64,000 nt of DNA. Origin: Anaeramoeba flamelloides (Eukaryota > Metamonada > Anaeramoebidae). Position numbers and translations under genes: made by a program. Below the pieces are notes generated by a model. That model was not told the origin of the DNA. It saw only the letters and a list, made by a program, of their open reading frames with translations, and ran no database searches. Shown here one piece after another: positions 1 to 12,333 of the stretch (positions within the stretch are counted from its first letter, which is position 1; each line of letters begins with the position of its first letter). Location of the stretch: assembly GCA_027625915.1 (NCBI GenBank), contig JANTQA010000047.1, positions 4,092,001-4,156,000 on the forward strand, written 5' to 3'.

Positions 1-1649
1 TTTTCGAAAATTTTTTTTTATGAACATGAATAGTTATTTGAAGTATCTTAAAGCAAATATTAATAGGAATATAGTTTATGTTTTCATTTTTGTGAAAAAA
101 AAATATTTTTTTTTCGATATAGAATCAAATTCTTCTTTTTTATTTCAATAATCTAATCACATCTTTTTCCTTTTTAAAAAAAGAGTTTAATAAACTTTGT
201 TTCAGTCAATGAGGCCCAACGTTTTTTTCAAATATCAATTATTTTATATAATTGACCTTTGAAGAACAAATAAGAAATAAAGAGAATAATACACATCAAA
301 GAAATGTTGATATATGTCTGAAAGAAAACTAATTAATCAATATCTTTTCTTAAAAATTGAAAAACTCAAATTCTTAGGGCCTATTGAGAAAATTAACGAT
401 GTAAGTTTTGAACTTCTACTGGTATTTGAATAATAAATATGAAACATTTTTCACTTCATTTTTCATACTTTTCATTTAGAAATCAAGTCCCCAAACGAAG
501 TTTGTTGGTATTTGTGGTCTCTATTTGAAAAAGGAAATGAAAATGAAGTGAAAATTTTTCACATTTATTAAACAAATATCAAGATCAAAGATCGAATTGA
601 ATTGCAATAGAAATCAATAGATTTCTCAACAATCTTTACATGGTTTCAATGACCTTAGAATAACACATTTTTACAAAGTGACTATTGATCTTGCAATAAA
701 AAAAAATTTTTGCAACTGAATGACTTGTTAAAAAAAAAATCGAAAAAAAAAAACAAAAATGTGTAGAAATGTGAAAAATGATTTAAATTTTGAAATTTTC
801 CAAAATAAAATTTTTCATCATAATATCTATACAAACCCTTTAAACACGTGTATTATACCATTACAACTGGGCCCCTTTGACTGAAAAATAGTTTAGAATC
901 CCTCAATTCTCAAAATTTTAAAATTATAAGTTAGCATTTCCTCATGATAAATAAACAAAAATCTGAGAATTTTCTTCACCAGATTTTAGTTTTAAACACC
1001 TAATCAACAAATCTGATGATTTGATTTTTATTAGTTTTCAATAAAAAAATATTTTTACCCCAAAAAATAAATCAAAAAATTCTTTTTTTTTTTTATATTT
1101 TGTATTCTTGAATTTTTTTTTTAATTTCATTAAATCAAAATAAAAAAAATTTCTGATTTTTTTTTCAAAAAACAATTCTAAAAGAGATTTTCTAACAATT
1201 GGAAAAGGTGAATAAAAACCAATTTCTTTGGAGAATTATTTTCACTTTTTGATTTCAAATTTTAAAATTTTGGAAACTCTTATTATGATAAGGAATTTTT
1301 TTCCTTTAAAAACGAAATATCTAAAATCAACTTAATATTTTATGAGAAGACAAAGAAATTAATTAGGAATTTGCAACCTCATATTAACGACATTCTAGAA
1401 GAATAACTTGAAAAAAAAAATTTTTTAATTTTAGTTACTTTTATTAATAAATTGTTCTAAATAGTAAGCAATAATGATAAAAATATAAATATAAAAAAAA
1501 AAAAAAAAAAATAGAGAATAAAAACAAATCAATTTTTAATAAATAATCTAATAATTAAAATTAAATCAAATCAAAATTAAAAATGTTAAAAAAAAAAAAA
1601 AATAAAAAAGAAAAAAAAATAATAATAATTCAATGTCAAAAGAAAAAAA
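1..1649. other. Non-coding, AT-rich flank downstream of VARS1
   Basis: This stretch is made of A/T homopolymers and short AT-rich words and has no open frame of note. One palindromic MITE (417-582) lies in it. The last 200 bases before the VARS1 stop are nearly pure A/T and presumably include its 3' UTR. I see no other gene. Confidence 0.7.
417..582. repeat. Palindromic MITE, family M1, copy 1
   Basis: It begins TACTGGTATTTGAATAATAA and ends with a decayed inverted copy of the same motif (CAAATATCAAGA). The halves carry the family's internal blocks TTTTTCACTTCA and TGAAGTGAAAATTTTTC. The 166-bp length matches the other full copies (166-183 bp). No coding capacity. The terminal TA fits a TA-targeting Tc1/mariner-type origin, which is inference. 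Confidence 0.75.
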
Positions 1650-4600
1650 TTAATTTTTTTCGTCCAACAATTCAGTTAAATTTTCAATTGCAAAATCAAA
1701 ATCCTTAATTTCCTTTTCCAAACTGGTGATCATTTCGGAATTTTTCTTTTGTATATGTTGAGGTACTTTGTTTTCGTAATTTTTGGCTTTAGTTCTTCTT
1801 GTAACCTTTTGTAGGTCTTTCTCAGCTTTATTTTTTTTTTTATTTAATTTTTTAATTTCTACGGGGATCTCGATCAAGCCTTGTAAAAGCATATAAATAA
1901 TACAGGTATCTCCGATAATATCTACTACGCAGCCATTTGGCTTATTTTCCTTCTTTTGGTTGATGTATTCAATTTTGGAAACCTTACCAAGAAACAGAAT
2001 TAAGTTTTCTGCTTGTGTGTCGGATTGTAAGAGTTCGTTTAACTTTGATGATTCGTCGAATGCTAAAAAGATTTGAGGTTTGATCTTTGTGAGTGAATAT
2101 TGCTCTCTTGTGGAGCGTACGCTGTGAATAATGCTTTTGATTCCGTCCAAGAGGGACTCTTCTTGGCTATTGTTCCAAACGGGGACTGTTTCTGGGTATT
2201 TTTCGACCATGATTGTTTCCTGATGGGATTTCAATTTGGGGATTCGTTGCCATAGCTCTTCGGTGACAAATGGCATTATTGGGTGTAAAAGTTTCAAGCC
2301 GATATCGAGGCATCTAAACAGAATATTTTTGGAAATGTTTTGTTGCTTGAAGGTTTTTGCCCATTGCTCTTTGCCGGTTTTAGTATTTTCGAAATCTTCT
2401 TCTTTAATCTTCATTAACGTTTTGGTACTTTCCAAATAGATATCACAGAATTCATGAAGCCAGAAATGATAGCAAGCCTCTGTAACTTCGTTAAATTGAT
2501 AGTTTTCAAACCCATTGTTACATTTGATGATTGTTTTATTGACCTTGGAAAGAATCCATCGATCTAAAAAGGATCCTTCTGTGTGCCAATTTAAATCTTC
2601 GAAATTCGATTCGGTTTCTAAGGGGGTGAATCCCTCGCCAATATTCATTAAAGTAAATTTGGTGGCATTCCATAGTTTGTTACAAAATTGTCTACAGGAT
2701 TTAATTTTGTTGATATTCAAATTGATATCCCTTCCTTGTGATGTGTAATCGCATAGACCAAATCTTAAGGCGTCGCAGCCGCATTGTGGGATACCCTTAG
2801 GGAAGTCCTTTTTTTGTCCCTTGATGGCGAGTTTGACTTCCTTTTCGCTTAAATTACCCGTGTACAATGTCTTATGCAAATCCTCTAAATTGATACCTTT
2901 AATTACATCTAACGGATCAACAACGTTACCCAGGGATTTACTCATTTTCCTTCCATGTGCGTCTCTGACCATTGTATGTAAATATACGTCTGTAAAGGGC
3001 AACTTGTCGGTGAGTTTTAATCCCAGCATTACCATTCGTGCTACCCAGAAAAAGAGGATATCCTTGCCGGTTTCTAATAACGATGTTGGGTAGAATTTTT
3101 GCAAGTCTTCGGATTCTTCGTTTGGCCAGCCCAAAATTGAATATGGGAACAGCCCAGAGCTAAACCAGGTATCCAATACGTCTGGGTCTCGTTCTAAAAC
3201 AACCTTTTCAAGTGGGATCTTGAATTTCTCTGAGGCAATCTTTTTGGCTTCCTCTTCGGTGTGTGCAGAAACCCAATGCTCTGTTTTGCTTCTGTCGTGT
3301 CCTTCCAAGTCGACAAAGTATGCTGGGATTTGGTGGCCCCACCATAATTGCCTTGAGATACACCAATCTCTGATGTTGTTTAACCAGTTAAACCAAACTT
3401 GCTTATGGTTTTCTGGGTAGATATTTAATTCTCCTTCCTCTACAGCTTTAACTGCCCTTTTCGCCATTTCATCGCAATTTGCAAACCACTGTGGCTTAAC
3501 AATTGGCTCAATGATATCACCAGACCTTGTACAAAATCCAATTCTCATGGGATTTACTGTTTCTCCCTTCAGTAGGCCCATTTCGTCAAGTTTCTTGGCA
3601 ACTTCGACCCTTGCTTCAAATCTTTTCAAATTTTCAAACTGTCCGCCATTGGCATTGATTGTACCATTGTCATTTAAAATGTTGATGATCTCCAAATTGT
3701 GTCTTTTACCTGTGGCGTAATCATTAGGATCATGCCCTGGTGTGACCTTCACGGCACCAGTTCCAAATTTTGGATCAACTAGGACGTCATCGCAAATAAT
3801 TGGGATCCTTCGTTTGGAAAAGGGATGGATTGCAAATTTGCCTTGGTATTTAATATACCTTTCATCCTTGCTATGAACAGCAACCGCAGTATCACCTAGC
3901 ATTGTCTCAAGTCGAGTGGTAGCTACAACAAGTGGCTCCAAGGTTTCATCTTCCATTTTATATGCAAATTCAGTTAAAATACCAAATGGATATTTCTTAT
4001 TTCCATACCCTGGAATGCTCAAATATGTCTTGGATTTGATGTCCTTATATTCGACTTCAATATCGGAAATCGCGGTCTTTAATCGACAACTCCAATTGAC
4101 TAAACGAGTTGATCGGTAAATGATACCTTCCCTGTGGAGTCGAATAAAGGCCTCGTTTACGGCATAATTTAATTTTTTATCCATGGTAAATGTGGCTCGA
4201 TCCCAATCTAATGATGACCCCAACTTTCGGAGTTGCTTGTTAATTCTTCCTCCATATTTCTCTTTCCATTTCCAGATCTCGCCTACAAATTTTTCTCTTC
4301 CAAGCTCTTGTCGGGTTATATTCTTTTCTCGAAGTAATTTCTTTTCAACAACAGATTGAGTTGCAATTCCTTTTTTGTTTTGTTTTGTTGTTTTTTTTTT
4401 TTTGATTTATATTTGTATTATTTTTTGATATTTTGATTATTTTTATTATTTTTTAATTTTATTATTATTTAATAATTTTGTTTATTATAATAATTTATTT
4501 TTTTAAAAAATTGATTTTAAAGAAATAAAGATATTTGAAATTATGATTTTGAATAATTATTTTTTTCTTTTCTTTAAAAAAGAAATTTTTAAAGATAATT

Positions 4601-6891
4601 TGTTTGTTATCTTGAATTATCCTTTTGTCATATTTCTTTATTAAAGTTGATTTCTTGTAAAATATCTATTGAAAACAAAATAGGTTCAATTTTTCAAAAT
4701 ATAAAGTCAATTTTGTTTTTTAATCTTCTTTCTCTAAAAATTTTATTATTAAATAAAATAATATACAAATTTGTTTTTTCATAATTTATTTTTTGCTAAT
4801 TTTCAGAGAAAATTTATTTTTCTTATTTGATTAGATTAAATTTTTTCTATTAATTTCTTTTTATTTTTTTTTTTTTGAAATTGTTACAATTTTGAATTTT
4901 TTTTAAAATATTTTTGCATTTTAACCAATTTGAGTAATTAATTTTTTAAATATTGAATTTTCAGGTATGTATTGAAAACAAGTTATAAAATTTTGATCTT
5001 GTCCATTAAAAAAAATCCTTATATTAGTAAAAAAAAAATTAAAGAATTTGAAAATTAATCCACATTTCTAGACAGATTTAAAATATAATTCTCAATATTC
5101 AGACTTTAAAAGTTAAAAATATTGAAAAATTTTTTGTAAAGCAAATTAGAATTTCCTTTAATTTATTTATGGAGAAAAAGGTGGAATTAAAGAAAAAAAA
5201 TTTCTTAAATTCATTCAAAGATTTATAATTCGAATTATTGTTAATTAATTGGTTTGTTGAAAGAATTTAAATTATAATAAAAAAGAATTATACAAATATT
5301 TAAAGAATGTTGAATTCTCAATTGACTGATTAATGAAAATTAAATTATTCCTTTTTTGCTGGTATTTGGAAATTTAAACTATGTTAAAATTTCAGCTTAG
5401 TTATTTTTTTTCAATTCTTTCATTATTCCTTTCATTTAGGACTCAAAATATGTAATACAAACTAAAATAAAAAATTACCAAATCAAATAAATAGAGATCA
5501 GCAATTTCAATCTAAATATCTTTGAAATCGAGTAGACATTAAGCAAAATGAAAAGGAAGTGAAAATATTTTCCCATTGATTATCCGAATACAAGTAACAC
5601 AAATTTTATAAATGATTTGTCATTTGAAATCTCAAGATTTGCAAAGGTTTTCAAATATGAATTACTTATTCAATGATTAAAATGGATTTTTTAAACGAGC
5701 ACGACTATTGCAAAAAGGAAAAAAGTGTTAATGTATTTGTGATTTATCAATAATAATACTAAAGTAAAAATAAGTAAGTAATTTTTTTGTTGAATTAGAT
5801 CAATAAACACTTTCATTGAAGGACTCAATCAAAAATTCAATTGAAAAAATAAAAAATTCAGAGACTAGTGATTTCTATTATTAATGAGACATACTAATAT
5901 TTGAATAGTAATGGGAAAAAAGTTACTTAATATCTTTTAATCTAGTAGTTGTTTCTTCTAGAACTATTATTTCTGTTCTGAAATTGTGTTATTAATTAAT
6001 TAAAATCATTAGTTGTTTTTAATTTGATTTGTGGATTAAATAGAAAGAATTTTTTTTATTTTGTCTTTCATTTTGAATAAAAAAAAAAAAGATTAGTTTG
6101 AAAATCAAGATCGATCCGTTTTTCTAGCAAACTATTTTTCTGTGCTTATAAAATCAAAAAGATTTTAAGAACGAGAAGAAAACGAAAAGTATTAATTCTG
6201 TTTAAAGGATCATTAAAAGTCTATTTTTAAATTACACTTTTTGAATTATTTGCTTTTTTTTTAATTTCTCCAAATTTGAGTTGAAGAATTCATTGGAAAA
6301 AGTCATTATTTTTGTTTATTTTTTTTGGGATTTAACAAAAAAGCAAAAAATCCAAAGAAGAAAAATTTGGTGGATAAAAAGGATCGGATCTGAAATGAAA
6401 ACAAAAAAATTCATCTTCTTTTTTACTCAATAAATTTCCTTCTTTTTGTTGAAAATACAATCCATTTTCTTTTTTTTTGTTAATTTGTAATTTCTGAAAA
6501 AAACAAAAAAAAAAAAAAAAAGTAAAAATAAAAAAAAAAAATAAAAAAAGGGTTAATCAAAGTTACCAGCATGATCAAGTGCAGGAAGATAAAGAGTTTC
6601 ATCTCCTTTCATTCTATGCCATCTAACAAGTGAGTCTTGAATAGCACCAGTAAGTGCATGACCAAGATGTAAAGATCCTGTAACATTTGGTGGTGGTAAT
6701 GCAATAACAAATTTTTTACCAGTACGTCCTTCCTTGGGTTTAAAAAAGCCTTGTTTTTCCCAGTATTCATACCAAAAGGCTTCGACTTTAATTGGGTCAT
6801 AAGATTTATCCATTGGTTCCGACATATCTTTCTTCTCTCCTTTAATTGTTTTGTTCTCGATTTCTTCTGTTTTTGTTTTATTTTCAGTCAT
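1650..6891 (-). CDS. Valyl-tRNA synthetase, two exons
   Basis: Joined exons 6891-6567 and 4369-1650 encode about 1014 residues, a normal length for the family. The enzyme attaches valine to tRNA-Val. It is a class I synthetase. Exon 1 holds the ATP-binding HIGH-type motif HLGH (residues 75-78, within [14 protein letters not shown]). Exon 2 holds the CP1 editing domain starting near residue 258 ([14 protein letters not shown]), the [10 protein letters not shown] block near 508, the KMSKS loop (583-587) and a charged C-terminal coiled-coil arm (about 947-1014). The splice is inferred from the family. Exon 1 ends LDHA plus one base of Gly at a GTAACT donor, and exon 2 resumes [11 protein letters not shown] after an A-rich AAAAAAG acceptor, so the Gly codon is restored exactly. 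The start ATG at 6891 precedes a short charged leader. No N-terminal GST-like domain is present, unlike in animals. One gene may serve both cytosol and organelle, but I see no clear targeting peptide. Confidence 0.96.
4370..6566 (-). other. Large intron of VARS1 (2197 bp)
   Basis: The donor is GTAACT at 6566 and the acceptor is AAAAAAG ending at 4370. The acceptor side is (CAAAA)-rich rather than pyrimidine-rich. It contains an M1 MITE (5357-5596) and a lone M1-like left end near 5892 (TACTAATATTTGAATAGTAA). No conserved coding sequence is visible inside. Confidence 0.85.
5357..5596. repeat. Palindromic MITE, family M1, copy 2 (in VARS1 intron)
   Basis: The left end TGCTGGTATTTGG and the right end GAATACAAGTA are inverted relatives of the M1 terminus TACTGGTATTTG, and the right half carries GGAAGTGAAAATATTTTCCC. 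At 240 bp it is longer than other copies, so the interior may hold an insertion. Confidence 0.55.
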
Positions 6892-8518
6892 AAGAAATTT
6901 GTAAATTTAGAAATAAAATAATTAAAAAAAATAAATTCCATAATCGTAATTATTTTTTTAAAAGGAAACATTTGTGAAATTCAGTTTGGTTGGAAATCTT
7001 GTTCGAATAAAGGTTTTTTTTGTTAACTTATTTTTACTGATATTTGTAAAAAAATTGAAATTTGATTTTACGTAAATTTTATTATTTTACTTTTTTTTCG
7101 ACTGGATTACTTTTATTATTTAAGGAAGCTTTTGAAAATTCTTTTGGCAAGTATCGAATTCTTTTGATTTTGCTGTATATGATTTCGGTTATTGGTCATC
7201 TCACAATTTTTTGATCTTAAAAATAATTTCGGACTATTTACATTTTAAGTTAGAATACAATAACTTATCCAAGAAACATGATTTAAAAGAATTTCAATCA
7301 AATTCAAGTATTATTTATGACAATTTTTTATAAATTTTTAGGTATTGTGTTGGAAGTGTTGATTTATCAAAAAATTTTCAAAATTTCTCGACAAAAGAAT
7401 GTAAAATTTAGATCTGTGTTTTTTGATATTCTTGCGGTTTCTTTTTAATTTTTTTGAAGAAAATTGATAAAAATTTAAAGTTCACTGTGGTTGAAAATTA
7501 AATAATCTGAATGATTTATAGTTAGAATAAATCTCAAAAAAACCATTTTATAAAATTATTGAGTAATTTATTAAAAGATTATTGTGTAAAGAATCACATG
7601 TAAAATTTTACATTTTTGAAATTTTTTTTTTAATTATTTTTTAAAAATAAACTTGGAAAAAAAAAATCTAATGATTCCCGATTTAAAAAATAATATTGAG
7701 TACCTTACAACAGTAACAATTTTTACTTTTTTTGTTTCGGGTTTCACTCTATGAGTATTATCATTACATAGAAAGGGTAGCAATCTTTGTTTCCTTTTAT
7801 TATAAAGGTGGTTGTATTTTATATATATTTCAAATAAGTGACATTAATTTGTAAATATTGCCTAAGTTATTTATTTATTTTTCAAAAAAAATGGAAATAT
7901 TTAACTTCTTTATATACAAACTTTGACAAATTGAAGAAATTTCTTTTTCAGTTTTGAATTCTTCTTATTAGTTAGTAAACCATTAAGTATAACTTGAAAT
8001 GTAAGTTTTTTTCCGAAAAATATTGAATTTTTTATATTAATAAAGAGATCTTTATTATAATCAGATCAATTTTAGTAACATTTGAAGATTGATTATGGAT
8101 ATGAATTACTTTCAATATTAGTATAAGTTAATTTTAATTTTCTCCATCTAAGAAGTAACCCGAAGTTACTATTTAACTATTTTTCAAAAATTTTGACTTA
8201 CTTTATAATATTACTGGTGGTGGTTCTATTTGATTTTATATGATATTCTTCTCATTTTTTTTTCAATTTTTGGATCAGGATCATTTTTTTTAATTCCTTC
8301 AAATTATTTTTTTCTTTTTCTTATTTTTTTTTTTTTTTTTTTTTTTTTACTTTGATTTTTCTTTTATTCTTTTGTTTTTTTTTAATAGGAATTTTTTTTT
8401 TGGACAGGACAAATTGGAAAAAAACAGATCTTTGAAAATACTATGAATAATTTAGAAAATATAGACAATATAATTTCTTATTGGATAAATAGACTAATAA
8501 TAATTTTAATCAAAAAAA
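6892..8518. other. Non-coding region upstream of VARS1
   Basis: This is the 5' flank of VARS1, about 1.6 kb of AT-rich sequence ending in a long poly(T) run near 8330. I recognised no promoter motif, transposon end or exon in it. Confidence 0.6.
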
Positions 8519-8594
8519 CCTTTGGTGAATATCAGTCTTTCAATTTTAAAAAAAAAATAAATTTCAAAATTAAAGGATTGGTATTCACCAAAGG
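8519..8594. repeat. Long hairpin (76 nt)
   Basis: CCTTTGGTGAATATC (8519-8533) pairs with GGTATTCACCAAAGG (8580-8594) over 15 positions with one wobble. The next 14 inner bases pair imperfectly, giving a stem of about 29 bp and a loop of about 20 nt. It lies inside a nominal 84-codon reading frame (8443-8697) that I do not believe is a gene. It could be a small foldback element or a small-RNA precursor. Confidence 0.6.
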
Positions 8595-8743
8595 ATTTTA
8601 TATTGAAAATATTTTTGGGCTTACAAATGAAAATGGACATTACGTTTACTATTCCCAAGATTTGGATAAATGTTTTGAACTCTTTATTTCTATCTAGAAT
8701 GGTAAAAAATCTATTTTTTAGATCATTCTAAACTCTTAATCAA

Positions 8744-8937
8744 AAAATGTGAATCACCTGAAATAATAAATTGAAAAAAAAAAATTATCCTTTAGTATTC
8801 AAGAACAATTAATAACTAAATCTGATTTGAAATAAACTTTAAAGTCATTCTAAATCTATAAAAGCCTGATATATTAATAATTAAAAAAAAAATCAAACCA
8901 AAAACTAAAAAAAACTGAGTCACAATTTTTGAAATGA
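8744..8937. repeat. Mariner-ended MITE, family R5, copy A
   Basis: The ends are a decayed AAAATGTGAATCACC and GAGTCACAATTTTTGAAAT. The sequence is the reverse complement of 52283-52482, which has clearer inverted ends. Similarity to that locus continues past the right end to about 9075, so the true repeat unit is near 330-400 bp. The terminus (CAAAAATTRGGACTCAC type) resembles Tc1/mariner ends. Confidence 0.6.
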
Positions 8938-9686
8938 GCATTACCGATTTTTTATTACTGAACTTTCACTGAAAAAAAGTTGAACAACAAGATTATTTGT
9001 GAATAATTAAATCCATTTTTAAAGACATTGCATAGCCTCAATTTTTTTAATGTTTTTTTGTCTTTTAGAAGATCTCTCTTTTTTTCCACGTGATCTTTTT
9101 TTTAAAAAAAAAAGAAAAGAAAAAGAAAAAAAAAAAAGAAATCAAAAAAAAAGAAAAACAAAAACAAAAGAAAAACAAAAATTTAAAAAAGCAAAACTAA
9201 AATTTGTAAAATTAGAAAAAATGATTCAGATCCAAAAATTTGAAAATATTTTTTGAAAAGAATACTGGAATAAACCCTCAAAACAACTCCCATTAACATT
9301 ATAAAGTGAGTTAAAATTTTTGACAATTAGTTTATATTTGAACTTGGGTAATCATTCTTGAATAATAAAGAGAATATTTTTTCTTTCAATATATTATTTC
9401 AAGTGAGTCATAATTTCTGAAATGGAGTTTATCTTTGAGTAATGTGCAAAATTTAATAATATGTTATAAATAGAAAGAAAAGTTTACAATAAATGACTTT
9501 TGAAAGAAAGTCAAATAATTAAACTTATGGTAATAAAGAAAAAATGAAAATAAAATATTGACAATCAAAATTCCTAAAATAGTAAAAAAATAAACAAATA
9601 TGGGTACATAGTGCCCCACTTTTCGGAGTCGTGGAATTACAATTTATTAATCACAATTTTCCAAATCTTATTTATTAATAATCTTT

Positions 9687-9765
9687 CTATCGGGCTTTTA
9701 CTCCTCCTATTTCAGGACGAGTATAATGTTTAAGTTGTTCATGTAAATGATATAATATTTTTTCA
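9687..9765 (-). CDS. Possible terminal exon, unrecognised protein
   Basis: On the minus strand a 25-codon frame reads EKILYHLHEQLKHYT then RPEIGGVKAR and ends at TAG. It follows a weak A-rich AG that could be a 3' splice site with a one-base phase. Codon use (CAT, CGT, CCT, GGA, GCC) and G+C are unlike the surrounding DNA. I cannot find the upstream exons. It could also be a transposon relic, because a mariner-like end (GTGCCCCACTTTTCGG) lies just downstream near 9610. Confidence 0.25.
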
Positions 9766-11776
9766 CTTTAATATTTTAATTATTTTTCTTCTTCTCTTTT
9801 TTATTTAGTAAATTTTCTTTGATTACTCCTTTCCCAGAATAAATAAATAAATAAATAGAAAGTCAAATAATTCTGATTTCTATTTTTTTATAGATTTTGG
9901 GGAAATTATAATATGAAATTTATGGTGCAAAATATTTTTGAAATTTCAAAGTGACCATTTAACTTCTCACCCCTATTACTGTTCTATTTTTCTAAGTATT
10001 ATGATACCCTTAAACTGAATTTTAGAATAATTGAATAAGAAATATCGAAGTAATTGGTATATTAACATTGTAATTTTTGAACTATTTCGAGTTAAATTAC
10101 AAATTTGGAGAACCAAAATCTGTTTATCTAGCTTTTATTGAAAAAAAAAAAAAAAAATGATAAAATAGATAAAATTGTATTTGACAAAACTAAGACTTTT
10201 ATCGTCATTCTAGAGCTCTAATATTTTTTTTTTGCAATATAATCAATATTTCATAGCTAGAAATTATTGAAGCCATTGTTTTTATTGTGTTGGTGGTAAT
10301 ACAATTACTTAAAATTTTCTGATTTGTAATTTTTTTTTTGTTTTTTGGGTGAAAAAATTCCAAATCAACTGAATTAAAACAATTTTGTTTAATCCAACAT
10401 TAGGATATTTAGTTTATAGACAATACCAGATAATTTTGAATAAGGCTTTACTTTTCTAAAAAATCTGAAATAGAGAAAAAAAAATCACATTAGATAATTA
10501 TTCCATGTCATAGATTTTCTATAATTTAAAAGAATAGAGTAAAATTTCTTAAACTTTATAGAGAAAAAAAAATTCAAAAAGTAAATTTTCTTCGTCCTAT
10601 GTTTTTCAGGATTTACAAGATATTGAGTATAATCTCAAGAGTTTATTCAATTCTAGTAAATTTCTAAAAACCTATAAATAGCGTCCTATGTATTTCAGGA
10701 TACAAAGGAATCGACTAAAAACTAATGATATTGCTCTATTTTTGTGATTTTTTGAAAAACCTAAAGAAAAAAATAAAGAATAATCTTTTTAATTTTGATC
10801 AATAACTAATTCTTTCACAATCAAAATAATTCATTTCCCATTTGACAGATATTTATTAAATTTAAAATTCTTTTATAATACAATTTTATAACCTCTTAGT
10901 TGTAAAAAAAATGTTTTTTAAATTATTTACTATTTAATTTAAAAAAAATATTAATAAACATTAAAAAAATTGTATTTTCTACTAAAAATATAAAATACCT
11001 TTTAAACTAATTTTTTGTCAGAAACTCAATAATAATAAATCAAGGTGTATTAGAAGTGATGTTATTAAAAAATGTAAAATTAGTAAATATTTAATGTTTT
11101 TTTGCAACAATTTTTTCATAAAGATATTTGAATTATAAATGGAATAATATTTTCAATTCTTTTACAATACCCTTCTTTTATAAATGAGGTTTTCAAAAAA
11201 AGTAGGTTGTAATTTTTGTCTTTGTTTGAAATAGGAAATTGAAAAAGAAGTGAAAATTTTTCCTATTTATTATTCAAATACCAGTAATATAAAAGGAAAA
11301 AAATTTTATATTTTCTATTTTTACTTTTAAACAAGATAATTGAACTTAAAATTCTTAACAGTTAATAAGTGTGTTTATGGTAACCAAATTAATATTTACT
11401 GAACACAAAATATTAAGACAGCCGTTAAAAAAATGGAACAACCAAAAGCTCAAAATTTGGTTCCCGATCAAGATAAATTGATTTTGATCAAAGAGAAGAA
11501 GACGAATGGTTTTCATGTGCGACGAGTGACGAAAATAATGAAAAGTATAGACCATTATTGGCACCGTATTTCAGTGCTTTCTTTCAAGAAAAAACAAATA
11601 ACAAAGAAAAAAATTTCTAATGTAAAAAAAATGTTCAAAAAATTTCAAGCTAAAAAGAACTCTTTATTTTTTTTTTTTTTTTTAAACACAGTTCTCTCAT
11701 ATCCTTTTCATAAAACAAGGGCCAATTTGACTGAAACCAAAGATGGGAATTTATTGAGTTCGCCCTATACTTGTGT
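9766..11776. other. Non-coding region with a short direct repeat and one MITE
   Basis: A 20-bp motif (GTCCTATGTWTTTCAGGAT) occurs twice in the same direction near 10592 and 10684. M1 copy 3 lies at 11119-11286. A plus-strand frame at 11433-11780 is discussed among the rejected items. Otherwise I see only low-complexity AT sequence. Confidence 0.5.
11119..11286. repeat. Palindromic MITE, family M1, copy 3
   Basis: The left end TAAAGATATTTGAATTATAA is decayed. The right end TTATTCAAATACCAGTA is intact. The 168-bp length and the internal AAGAAGTGAAAATTTTTCC block match the family. Confidence 0.8.
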
Positions 11777-12333
11777 TTAAAAATTTAGCTCGACTTCAAC
11801 AGATTTCAAAACAACAAATTTTTCCATCGAAAAAAAAGAATTTTGAGCATTTTTCAAAGACACACATCTCGCAACGGGGTGGTTTGTTGGATTCGCAAAT
11901 CCAAAGTTTTGTTTCGAAAAGATTTTGTACCCGTCGCAATATTTGAGAAGATCATTTTGTGCGATTTCTTTATGTGGTTTTGTTTTAGCACTGCTTTTTT
12001 TTGGGTTTGAAGTTTTTGTGTTTGAGAAATTCATATTTAATTGGATGCAATCAACATTCCTTTTGCGGCTTCTTTGAACTGAAATTTCTTCATGCTTTTG
12101 GTTTGCCAATTCTCTATTGTTCAAATCTGAACGTAGTCTTCTTCTTTTTAGATATAAATCACTTTTTTTTTTAGTTTTTTTTTGGATTTTAAAATGATCA
12201 AAATAATCTTATTTAAGAAAAGTTTTCCAAAAATGTAATTCCAGTAATTGAGACGTTGTAAGGAATCTTATAAAAACTGAAAAATGTGTTGATCTAAGAA
12301 AAGGATCGTTTACCTTTGGTAATTTTTGTTCAT
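11777..12333 (-). CDS. Hypothetical basic protein, two exons
   Basis: I propose exon 1 at 12333-12314 (ATG, MNKNYQ plus two bases) and exon 2 at 12161-11777, giving 134 residues. The donor is CAAAG|GTAAAC. The acceptor is an A-run followed by AG, like those of VARS1 and QARS1 intron 1. The phase joins exactly to form a Ser codon, then DLYLKRRRLRSDLNN. The protein is Lys/Arg-rich at the start, with a less biased C-terminal half containing KYCDGYKIFSKQNFGFAN and PTNHPVARCVSLKN. I recognise no domain. The 152-bp intron is A-rich. Without a transcript or homologue the gene model is uncertain, and further 5' exons are possible. Confidence 0.42.

Noticed and set aside
8443-8697. 84-codon plus-strand frame
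   Set aside because: It is built across a long hairpin in AT-rich DNA. Composition is Ile/Asn/Lys-biased with no conserved-looking block.
9050-9256. 68-codon Lys-rich frame
   Set aside because: It is a translation of AAAGAAAAA low-complexity sequence next to an R5 repeat.
11433-11780. 115-codon plus-strand frame beginning MEQPKAQNLVPDQDKL
   Set aside because: It runs through a T-homopolymer giving a run of Phe, converges on and overlaps the end of the minus-strand gene model, and has no recognisable domain. Its first 45 codons look somewhat coding, so a real short exon is not excluded.
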